Shown here: positions 1 to 5,003 of the stretch, piece by piece
How the letters are laid out: the number at the start of each line of letters is the position of its first letter
Numbering within the stretch: the stretch's first letter is position 1
NCBI GenBank assembly: GCA_905479515.1
Contig: CAJQMX010000339.1
Span: 1 to 7,869, forward strand
Reading direction: 5' to 3'
Length of the DNA: 7,869 nt
DNA from: an uncultured Parasphingopyxis sp.
Lineage (GTDB): Bacteria > Pseudomonadota > Alphaproteobacteria > Sphingomonadales > Sphingomonadaceae
Notes under the pieces: generated by a model
What the model was told of the DNA's origin: nothing
Databases searched by the model: none
Seen by the model: only the letters and a program-made list of their open reading frames with translations
Position numbers and translations under genes: made by a program

Positions 1-2
1 TC

Positions 3-158
3 CCCAATGAAAACGCCATCCGCAGACTGGTGGGAGCGATCCTCATGGAACAGACCGAGGAATGGGCCGTGCAGAGAGCACGCTACATGACGCTGGAAAC
101 CCTCGCGCCAGTCTGCGATAACCCCCTGGTCAGCCTGCCTGCAGCACAGGTCAGCTGA
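3..158 (+). CDS. IS256-family (Mutator-type) transposase, C-terminal end only
   Basis: The frame is open from the left edge and ends at TGA 156-158, giving about 51 residues. It contains NENAIRRLVGAILMEQTEEW followed by AVQRARYMTLETLAPVCDN. The arrangement of an N-E-x-A-I-x-R-L-V-G-A block, a W-A-V-Q-R-A-R-Y-M-T-L-E-T block and a short tail is the familiar C-terminus of IS256-family (Mutator-type) DDE transposases. The catalytic core lies outside the window, so nothing can be said about activity. About 60 bp of 3' noncoding element sequence follow, then the remnant of an IS3-family element. Family assignment is from recall of conserved C-terminal sequence, not from an alignment. Confidence 0.85.
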   Translation, partial: PNENAIRRLVGAILMEQTEEWAVQRARYMTLETLAPVCDNPLVSLPAAQVS

Positions 159-222
159 CCAGCTCAGCCCGCCCAAGACCGGCAGGCCAATGACGAGCTA
201 CACCACTTGCTGGGACACGATC
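159..222 (+). other. Probable 3' noncoding end and right terminal region of the IS256-family element
   Basis: The stretch after the transposase stop contains GAGCTACACCACTTGCTGGG followed by ACACGATCCT (about 195-224). Sequence of the form 'CTACACCA...TGGGACAC' near the end is typical of the terminal regions of many IS256-family elements. The exact outer end, near 222, is a guess because the matching left end is outside the window. Confidence 0.4.
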
Positions 223-229
223 CTGGAAA

Positions 230-252
230 GGTAGTCATCCCTGAAAATAAGC
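230..252 (+). repeat. Left terminal inverted repeat of the IS3-family remnant
   Basis: GGTAGTCATCC (230-240) matches the reverse complement of 924-934 (GGTAATCATCC) at 10 of 11 positions. After a diverged run, TAAGC at 248-252 pairs with GCTTA at 913-917. The spacing is the same in both arms, so these are the two ends of one element. Confidence 0.75.
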
Positions 253-300
253 GACTTGAAAACTGGACTTCTCCGGCGTTGATTATCGACGGAGTCGAGA

Positions 301-895
301 ATGAAGAAATCGCGATTCACAGACGCGCATATCCTTGCGAACTGGAGCTGAATTTGTAGATCAAGCCGAGGAAACGCCTGGTTCGGGAAGTTCCGGGCCC
401 CTGGCGGTTCTGGAGCGGCCGAACGAAATGTGGTCGATGGACTTCATGGCCGACCAACTCGGCGATGGCTGGTCCTTCCGGACGCTAAATGTCCTCGAGG
501 ACTTTTACCGCGAAGGCCTTGGTATCGAAGTAGACTTCTCCCTGCCTGCAGCCCGTGTCGTTCACATGCTTGAGCAAATCATTGAAGGGCTCGGAAAGCC
601 GATGGGCATGCGCGTGGACAACGGGGCCGAAAAATATCAGTGGCAAGCTGCAGACCTGGGCAGCAAAGCGCGGCATTGGCATCTTCTGCATCCAGCCTGG
701 CAAGCCGCAGCAGTATGCCTATGTCGAGCGCTACAATCGGACCGTTCGGCAGGAATGGCCAGGACGGTTCATCTTCAATACGATCGAGAACGTCAAGGAA
801 CACGCTACGCGGTGGCTCTGGATTTACAACAATCAGCGCCCGGACATGGGCATCGGCGGGATTACCCCGCCATGGAACTGAAACTTTCTGCGTAA
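301..895 (+). pseudogene. IS3-family transposase remnant: orfA start joined to orfB, with nonsense codon and frameshifts
   Basis: The ATG at 301 opens [12 protein letters not shown], the usual start of an IS3-family OrfA (helix-turn-helix protein). The reading then jumps to orfB sequence CELELNL, meets TAG at 357-359, and continues [14 protein letters not shown] in the same frame. A one-base shift near 396-400 moves to [20 protein letters not shown], the rve integrase core with first Asp in W-S-M-D-F, and on to R-V-D-N-G with the second Asp. A second shift near 623-632 moves to [13 protein letters not shown] through [15 protein letters not shown], with the catalytic Glu in V-E-R-Y-N-R. A third shift near 864-870 restores the usual ending MELKLSA before TAA at 893-895. 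All three DDE residues survive, but in different frames. This is a clear pseudogene. Confidence 0.9.
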
Positions 896-912
896 AGTTC
901 AGGAACCTGGCA

Positions 913-934
913 GCTTAAAAATAGGATGATTACC
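913..934 (-). repeat. Right terminal inverted repeat of the IS3-family remnant
   Basis: GGATGATTACC at 924-934 is the inverted partner of 230-240 (10 of 11), and GCTTA at 913-917 pairs with TAAGC at 248-252. The end sits 18 bp beyond the orfB stop, as expected for an IS3-family element with little 3' noncoding sequence. Confidence 0.75.
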
Positions 935-945
935 GTTCACCACGC

Positions 946-1410
946 TCATTCCGCGCTTGGGATTAGCTTTTCTAGACATCGACGGAAATCTCTAAGATCT
1001 TTCTCGTCGAAATCTGCAAATAACTCAGCGGCCGCACGTCTTCCGGCCCGATCAATTTTGGACTGCCGGGAGACTGCCAATCTAGAAGGCACAATCCTCC
1101 ACACACGACGATCATCGCTGTCCGCGACCCGGGATACATATCCACTTCGCTCCAACTGGTCTATCAGAGACCCGACAGAAGCTCGCCCCAGCTCCAATAT
1201 CTCGGCTAACTCGGTTTGCGTAGGGTTAGAAAGCCGAAAAACATACAGCATCGCTCTCCATTGAGCCCGCGTGAGTTCCAAGGATGCCATATCCATATCA
1301 AATCGACGCCGAAGCACGCGCGTAACACGGCTTATCAGAAAAGCCAGCTCAACTCGCTCATCGCTCCAGAAATCATTGTCAGCGAATCTCAGAATTTTCT
1401 CTTGGGGCAT
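946..1410 (-). CDS. MarR-family winged helix-turn-helix transcriptional regulator
   Basis: From ATG 1410 the protein has 154 residues, the normal MarR size; it should act as a cytoplasmic dimer that releases DNA when a small, often aromatic or acyl, ligand binds. The N-terminal dimerisation helices span about 15-45 (FWSDERVELAFLISRVTRVL). The winged helix follows: TQTELAEILEL (64-74), recognition helix GRASVGSLIDQLERSGYVSR (75-94), and wing ADSDDRRVWRI (96-106) with the D-x-R-type core D100/R101/R102. C-terminal helices run from 113 to 150. A longer reading from TTG 1485 adds 25 residues but has no ribosome binding site; ATG 1410 follows a weak GGTTGG. No frameshift or truncation is seen. The gene is visibly AT-richer than the operon genes to the right, suggesting separate origin. 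An 18-bp palindrome lies upstream at 1503-1520. The ligand and targets are unknown. Confidence 0.9.
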   Translation of the reverse strand: MPQEKILRFADNDFWSDERVELAFLISRVTRVLRRRFDMDMASLELTRAQWRAMLYVFRLSNPTQTELAEILELGRASVGSLIDQLERSGYVSRVADSDDRRVWRIVPSRLAVSRQSKIDRAGRRAAAELFADFDEKDLRDFRRCLEKLIPSAE

Positions 1411-1502
1411 TCCAACCAAACCTAGCCATGGTGTCAAAAGTTCACTCTGGCTTTGTGCAGCTCGAAATTCAACCGCTATATTCAAAGCAGGAAAAAAGTG
1501 CC

Positions 1503-1520
1503 GGCTAGATTAATCTAGCC
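1503..1520. promoter_or_regulatory. Perfect 18-bp palindrome, probable MarR operator
   Basis: GGCTAGATTAATCTAGCC is identical to its own reverse complement. The symmetry extends outward to 1499-1524 with only one mismatched pair (1502/1521), so 24 of 26 bases are symmetric. MarR-family dimers usually bind 16-20 bp palindromes with AT-rich centres, often in their own promoter. This one lies 17 bp upstream of the possible TTG start (1485) and 92 bp upstream of ATG 1410. No second copy is visible in the window. Binding is inferred, not shown. Confidence 0.65.
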
Positions 1521-1560
1521 AGCAAGTCTACCGAAACTGCGGAATGTAGGAGGAGGCCTT

Positions 1561-1594
1561 CCTGACGATGTGATACTTTCCTCACTTCGTCAGG
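1561..1594. repeat. Strong hairpin with 13-bp arms
   Basis: CCTGACGATGTGA (1561-1573) pairs with TCACTTCGTCAGG (1582-1594) at 12 of 13 positions around an 8-base loop. No T-run follows on either strand, so it is not a standard Rho-independent terminator. It could be an operator, a leader hairpin or part of a lost mobile-element end. Confidence 0.6.
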
Positions 1595-1687
1595 GCGACT
1601 GGTTTGACATTCCACCGCTCAGACAAGCCGCAGGCACTCGTGCTACCGGCTGTTGCCAACCCTAATACACGAAATTTCCGCACGGGT

Positions 1688-1767
1688 CCATACTGTATGC
1701 AAGCAAACGGACTTTTGCCGACCCCTCATCGGCCTCCCGACGGCCCATTTGCTTGCATATGGTATGC
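1688..1767. repeat. 22-bp imperfect inverted repeat containing CATAC/GTATG palindromes
   Basis: Arms 1688-1709 and 1746-1767 match in inverted orientation at 18 of 22 positions, including a perfect 12-bp core: TATGCAAGCAAA at 1696-1707 against TTTGCTTGCATA at 1748-1759. The 36-bp spacer is GC-rich and has its own weak dyads. The left arm contains CATACtGTATG (1689-1699). The right arm leads into GTATGcattCATAC (1762-1775). Repeated palindromes with the same half-site look like operators of a dimeric regulator; GntR-family sites often have a GTAT..ATAC core, but family assignment is speculative. Confidence 0.55.
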
Positions 1768-1778
1768 ATTCATACAAT
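1759..1778. promoter_or_regulatory. Operator-like 20-bp dyad ending at the IS boundary
   Basis: ATGGTATGCATTCATACAAT pairs at 8 of 10 symmetric positions, with half-sites GTATG (1762-1766) and CATAC (1771-1775). The same half-sites form CATACtGTATG at 1689-1699. Position 1778 is also the likely first base of the adjacent IS3-family fragment, so the gene this site once controlled may have been removed on that side. Confidence 0.4.
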
Positions 1779-1817
1779 GTGACCTGATATCCATTTGGTC
1801 CCGCATTTGAATGGAGA

Positions 1818-1839
1818 GTCTGTCGCAACGGAGACAGAC
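1818..1839 (+). promoter_or_regulatory. Hairpin overlapping the orfA ribosome binding site
   Basis: GTCTGTC (1818-1824) and GACAGAC (1833-1839) form a perfect 7-bp stem one base before the orfA ATG at 1841. The likely Shine-Dalgarno GGAGA (1830-1834) lies at the loop-stem edge. Such a hairpin could limit translation of transposase from read-through RNA, as is known for some insertion sequences. Confidence 0.4.
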
Positions 1840-1840
1840 A

Positions 1841-1957
1841 ATGCGCAAAAGCAAATTCACTAAGGAACAGATCATCGCGATCCTGGCTGAACAGGAACGA
1901 GGCGTGGCAACCGCAGACGTGTGCCGGCGTCATGGTGTCAGCTCGGCCAACTTCTAT
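1841..1957 (+). pseudogene. Truncated IS3-family OrfA (transposase helix-turn-helix subunit)
   Basis: ATG 1841 opens MRKSKFTKEQIIAILAEQER and continues GVATADVCRRHGVSSANFY, the HTH_Tnp_1 domain of IS3-family OrfA. The sequence A-D-V-C-R-R-H-G-V-S-S-A-N-F-Y is the helix-turn-helix. After Tyr-39 the family would continue K-W-K/R, but here unrelated codons follow until TGA at 1997-1999. About 39 of the usual 85-100 residues remain, so the gene is inactive. The truncation point marks the junction with the hypothetical gene fragment on the opposite strand. Confidence 0.8.
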
Positions 1958-2410
1958 ATCTATGGACGGCTCTCCCGGTGCAAGCGATTTGAGTCCTGAT
2001 CGAACCGGTATTGGATGCCAACATCTACTGGCAACGACCCGCAACGTGACGGCATCGCCTCGTGCCCAGACGCACATGCCCTTGCGCTTCTCCACCATCC
2101 GGACATGCTTCCGCCGGGCGGCATGGCGAAGGGCCTGGACGACCTTGAAGACGACCGAATTGCGCAGCGTGGCATCCGTCGCGTCAAGTCGGCGCTCGAT
2201 CATCACCCGCTCAGCGAGATCCCGGGTTGTGAGTTCGCCATCGACCTCAAGATGGCGCACACAGATATCGGTGAACAGCCGGATCGACGCATTTATATGA
2301 GCCAGGTCTTGCTTCGCCTGCGCGATCTGAGCCTGGTACGCCGTGATCCGCCCGTGGATCTCGGCGCGCTTGTCCTTCACGCACACCTTGGGTGTGCCTG
2401 CGCCTCCCAA
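1958..2410 (-). pseudogene. Conserved hypothetical protein, probably truncated at both ends
   Basis: Reading on the minus strand from near 2410 gives GTPKVCVKDKRAEIHG, a Lys/Gln-rich helical segment AYQAQIAQAKQDLAHINASI (about residues 24-43), and a winged-helix-like part ELTTRDLAERVMIERRLDAT (about 59-78) ending KRKGMCVWARGD (about 108-119). This resembles small hypothetical proteins I recall from alphaproteobacterial accessory regions; no function is known to me. The only start near the N-terminus is TTG 2410, without a ribosome binding site and inside the 3' end of the hydrolase gene, so the native start is probably lost. Past residue 119 the frame stays open through the IS fragment to 1643, which looks accidental. 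I place the end at the IS junction (1957/1958). Confidence 0.45.
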
Positions 2411-3369
2411 AGGGAGAGAATGCTTCTGAGCGCAGTTAAAAAAGCTAATGGCTGATCGAGCATCAAATGGTGGCGCGCCTCAGGTACGGCGATTATCGGA
2501 ATGTCACCGCCCCCTAGCTCGCGGATGTAGTCAGCCGAGTCCCTGGTGAAGAGCTGACTCTTTCCGCCATGAACGATGATCTTGCGGCCCGGCGCATTCA
2601 CGAGTCGATGGCCGATTGTGAGCCATTCGTCGGACTTATTGCTTCGTCGGAATACCTCGGGTGAGAACTTCCATGTCCAACCGTCTCCGTCGCGTCGCAT
2701 TGAATGATACGCCATGTAATCTAGGAGGAACGGCTCGCCGACTGGCTGGGGCGGAGAAAGGACGTATCTTTTGCGCGCCTCTTCATAGCTCGCATAGAGC
2801 CGGTTGGGCTTGTCAGGATCACCTGATCCCGGGCTTGAGCGGCGATGGTTCCAGTATTGATCGAGGAGCTCGGCTCGCATGACCATCAGATCGCAAATCA
2901 CGACGCCGGAGAAAGCATCGGGCGACAGGGTCACGGCTGTCAGCGCTGCGCCCGCGCCGAAACTGTGCGCGATGATGGTGGGTTTGTGGCCATCTGTAAA
3001 CAGATCGAGTGCCTCGGCAATCTCATCAAACTCGCGCCCCCTTGCCGCGGGATCGGCTTGCCCGCGCATCTCCGTGTCGCCCATGCCGGCGAGATCGAAC
3101 GCCACCACGTCGTAATCTTCCGCGAGAAACGGAGCGATGAAGGCAAAGCAACGGGCGTGGGAGAGAAAGCCATGTGTCATAAGCACTTTCGGCTTTTTCC
3201 GGTCGCCCCAGCGGAAGTAGTGCGTCCTGGCACCGTCGATCTCAACATAACCTTCTTCGCGCGGCACCTTGAGGGCCGACACAAACCATTCCGGCAGATG
3301 CGAACCATCGCCGGCCCAGACAGGGTCGATGTCGTCGGGAAAATCTCCAATCTTGGACAATACGTTCAT
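2377..3369 (-). CDS. Alpha/beta-hydrolase, probable esterase/lactonase of the BVMO pathway
   Basis: The 330-residue soluble protein has the alpha/beta-hydrolase order: strand and oxyanion element VLMTHGFLSH (62-71, His-Gly at 66-67), VVAFDLAGMGDTEMRG (88-103), nucleophile elbow AHSFGAGA (134-141, Ser136; first elbow position Ala instead of Gly), a cap region of about 100 residues, and the C-terminal His in ARHHLMLDQP (298-307, most likely His301). The catalytic acid is not certain. The gene starts at ATG 3369, overlapping the BVMO stop by 4 bases (ATGA), with AAGGAA just upstream. It most likely cleaves the ester or lactone made by that BVMO. The last nine residues (EAQAHPRCA) overlap the start of the hypothetical gene fragment and may not be native. 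Haloalkane dehalogenase or epoxide hydrolase is less likely, since the nucleophile is Ser, not Asp. Confidence 0.85.
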   Translation of the reverse strand: MNVLSKIGDFPDDIDPVWAGDGSHLPEWFVSALKVPREEGYVEIDGARTHYFRWGDRKKPKVLMTHGFLSHARCFAFIAPFLAEDYDVVAFDLAGMGDTEMRGQADPAARGREFDEIAEALDLFTDGHKPTIIAHSFGAGAALTAVTLSPDAFSGVVICDLMVMRAELLDQYWNHRRSSPGSGDPDKPNRLYASYEEARKRYVLSPPQPVGEPFLLDYMAYHSMRRDGDGWTWKFSPEVFRRSNKSDEWLTIGHRLVNAPGRKIIVHGGKSQLFTRDSADYIRELGGGDIPIIAVPEARHHLMLDQPLAFLTALRSILSLWEAQAHPRCA

Positions 3370-5003
3370 TTCGTTAAGTGTTCCTTGCTAGTGGGTTTGT
3401 CGATCACGAAGCCGCGATACTCCTCGTTCGCTACATCTTCGCAGAGTGCGACATAGCCAGACACGCTTGGAAAATTGATCAGTTGACGCTTCTTGCCCGG
3501 GATGTTTGCGCCCATGTACCAAGAATCCGCTTCGGGAAAGAGCGTCATCGCGCCTGCTTGGGCAACCATTTCGGTCCAGCCCGTTTCAGCTGCCGGATCG
3601 GCTTCGAAAAGATCGACACCATTTTCCCGCATCCAGACCAGAAAGTCGCAGATCCAGTCACCCTGTATCTCTGCGCTGGTCGGGCCGTTTGAGAAACCCG
3701 ACGGGCTGAGTGGCCCGTATGTGAACAGCATATTGGGAAAGCCAGACACCGCCATTCCCAGATAGGCGCGTACTCTGTCTTCCCACGCATGGGACAGTGA
3801 TAGGCTGTTCGTCCCCCTGATGTTCATATCGATCAGCCCGCCGCGCCCGGCATCGAAGCCGGTGGCGAAAACGATGAGGTCGCATTCCATCTCGCCGTCT
3901 TTGGTCGTAATAGCGTGCGGTCCGATCCGGATGATCGGAGTTGCCTTGAGATCGACCAGCGCGACATTGTCTTGCGCGAAAATTTCGTAATATCCCTGTT
4001 CAAGCGAAGGCCGCTTCGTGCCGAATGGATGCGGCGGTTCGGATGGGGCGAGTTTCTCGGCCAGATTGGGATCGGCGATCCTTGCGCGAACCTTGTCGCG
4101 CCAGAAATCGTAGGCGTGCCGGTTGGCTTCGCGGTTGGTAAGCAAGTCAGCGAAGTTGTGATACCAGAACCTGAGGCCGCCCTGTTGCCACAGATCTTCA
4201 AAGTGCGCGGTGCGCGCTTTCTCGTCAACTTCGAGCGCCGATACGTCTAGCGATTGGCATTCGAATCCTCCGCTCGTCTGCTTGCGCGTTTCGAAGATCG
4301 CGGCATAGCCCTTCTTGTCCCGTTCCTGGTCTTCTGCCGAAAGCTTCTTCTGCTGCATAGGCAGCGCCAGGATTGGTGTTCTTTGATAGAGGGTCAGCTT
4401 CGATGCGGACTTGGCCGCTTCTTGCGCGACTTGCACACCGCTTGCACCGGTGCCGATCAAGGCAACCTTACGTCCGCTGAGATCGACACCCTGCTGCGGC
4501 CAGCGCGCCGTGTGAAACCATTGGCCTTCGAAATCCTCAAGGCCGGGAAAATTGGGGACATACGGCTTTGATGCGAAACCAAGAGCGGGCAACAGGAACC
4601 GTGTCGAAACAGTTTTGTCGCTGTCGAGTTGCAGACGCCATTGCTTCGTCTCCTTCTCATAGTGCGCGCCTTTGACCCCAGACCCCATGCGCATCATGGG
4701 CCAAAGGTCGAGCGTATCGCAAACATGCCGGAAATACGCTCTGAGCTCTTCCCAACCGGGAAATCGCTCGCTCCAGGCCCATGATTTCCACACTTCAGGT
4801 ATAGAGTACTCGTAAAGCGGAACCTGTGAATCCACTCGTGCGCCTGGATAGCAATTCCAGTACCAGATGCCGCCGGGCTGGGCCGCAGCATCCACCAGCA
4901 ACACGTTGAATCCAGCGTCACGCAACTTGTGGAGCAGGTATATCCCGCTGAAGCCGGCACCGACGATTACAACGTCGTAATCAGGAGACTCCCGATGGCT
5001 CAC
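3366..5003 (-). CDS. Type I flavoprotein Baeyer-Villiger monooxygenase
   Basis: This 545-residue enzyme (cyclohexanone monooxygenase size) inserts one oxygen atom next to a ketone carbonyl, using FAD, NADPH and O2, to give an ester or lactone. Visible signatures are the FAD-binding GAGFSG (15-20), the BVMO motif GGIWYWNCYPGARVD (44-58), the fingerprint F-x-G-x3-H-x3-W-P as FEGQWFHTARWP (158-169), the NADPH-binding GTGASG (184-189) with QRTP (207-210), the GTKRPSLEQGYYE region (328-340), where Arg331 should be the catalytic arginine, and FATGFDA (379-385). No signal peptide is seen. I chose GTG 5003: it overlaps the ligase stop by four bases (GTGA) and puts the N-terminus a normal distance before the FAD site. 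The frame is open further upstream only as a shadow of the ligase gene. There is no strong ribosome binding site, so translation is probably coupled to the ligase. Cyclic, steroid-like or aryl ketone substrates are all possible. Confidence 0.93.
   Translation of the reverse strand: MSHRESPDYDVVIVGAGFSGIYLLHKLRDAGFNVLLVDAAAQPGGIWYWNCYPGARVDSQVPLYEYSIPEVWKSWAWSERFPGWEELRAYFRHVCDTLDLWPMMRMGSGVKGAHYEKETKQWRLQLDSDKTVSTRFLLPALGFASKPYVPNFPGLEDFEGQWFHTARWPQQGVDLSGRKVALIGTGASGVQVAQEAAKSASKLTLYQRTPILALPMQQKKLSAEDQERDKKGYAAIFETRKQTSGGFECQSLDVSALEVDEKARTAHFEDLWQQGGLRFWYHNFADLLTNREANRHAYDFWRDKVRARIADPNLAEKLAPSEPPHPFGTKRPSLEQGYYEIFAQDNVALVDLKATPIIRIGPHAITTKDGEMECDLIVFATGFDAGRGGLIDMNIRGTNSLSLSHAWEDRVRAYLGMAVSGFPNMLFTYGPLSPSGFSNGPTSAEIQGDWICDFLVWMRENGVDLFEADPAAETGWTEMVAQAGAMTLFPEADSWYMGANIPGKKRQLINFPSVSGYVALCEDVANEEYRGFVIDKPTSKEHLTK
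5000..5003 (-). promoter_or_regulatory. GTGA stop/start overlap coupling ligase and BVMO translation
   Basis: On the minus strand the four bases GTGA hold the BVMO start (GTG, 5003-5001) and the ligase stop (TGA, 5002-5000). No clear Shine-Dalgarno precedes it, which favours translational coupling and decides the BVMO start. Confidence 0.7.

Larger units (their letters stand above)
230..934 (+). mobile_element. Decayed IS3-family insertion sequence, internally deleted, with inverted ends
   Basis: Inverted ends at 230-252 and 913-934 bracket the remains of orfA (start at 301) and orfB (to 895). The remnant is about 705 bp, against roughly 1.2-1.3 kb for an intact IS3-family element. The missing part is the bulk of orfA and the N-terminal part of orfB, joined near 331-336. 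No target-site duplication is obvious: the left flank reads ...TGGAAA and the right flank GTTCAC. The left end starts a few bases beyond the probable right end of the IS256-family element, and the right end stops 11 bp before the marR stop codon. The element cannot transpose by itself. Confidence 0.8.
1411..1777. other. Noncoding region upstream of marR with several inverted repeats
   Basis: I see no convincing gene here. The short open frames show no recognisable protein and no ribosome binding site. The stretch holds a perfect 18-bp palindrome (1503-1520), a 13-bp-arm hairpin (1561-1594), and a 22-bp inverted repeat (1688-1709 / 1746-1767) that contains CATAC/GTATG palindromes. It ends at the left end of an IS3-family fragment near 1778. 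The likely marR promoter must lie around 1485-1560, but no clear -35/-10 pair can be named. Confidence 0.6.
1778..1957 (+). mobile_element. Left-end fragment of a second IS3-family insertion sequence
   Basis: The fragment starts with TGTGACCTGATATCCATTTG, a plausible IS3-family left end beginning with TG, and leads after about 60 bp into an orfA start at 1841. Similarity to transposase stops abruptly after Asn-Phe-Tyr at 1957, and orfB and the right end are missing. The element differs from the one at 230-934 in its orfA start (MRKSKFTKEQ here, [10 protein letters not shown] there). The left end is inferred because its inverted partner is lost. Confidence 0.6.

Noticed and set aside
230..940. 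Target-site duplication flanking the IS3-family remnant
   Set aside because: The bases next to the two ends (AAA on the left, GTT on the right) do not match.
1561..1594. Rho-independent terminator
   Set aside because: The hairpin is strong, but no T-run follows on either strand.
1688..1767. CRISPR array or phage attachment site
   Set aside because: There is a single inverted pair and no direct repeats with spacers, and no integrase or tRNA gene lies nearby.
1960..2030. tRNA-like sequence with GGTTCGA-type T-arm on the minus strand
   Set aside because: No acceptor, D-arm or anticodon stem can be built around it.
2015..2455. A 146-codon plus-strand open frame
   Set aside because: The opposite strand shows a helical segment and winged-helix-like sequence typical of a known hypothetical family, while this frame shows nothing recognisable.
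2845..3456. A 203-codon plus-strand open frame
   Set aside because: It lies wholly antisense to the hydrolase and the BVMO 3' end, has no recognisable domain, and the opposite strand has unmistakable motifs.
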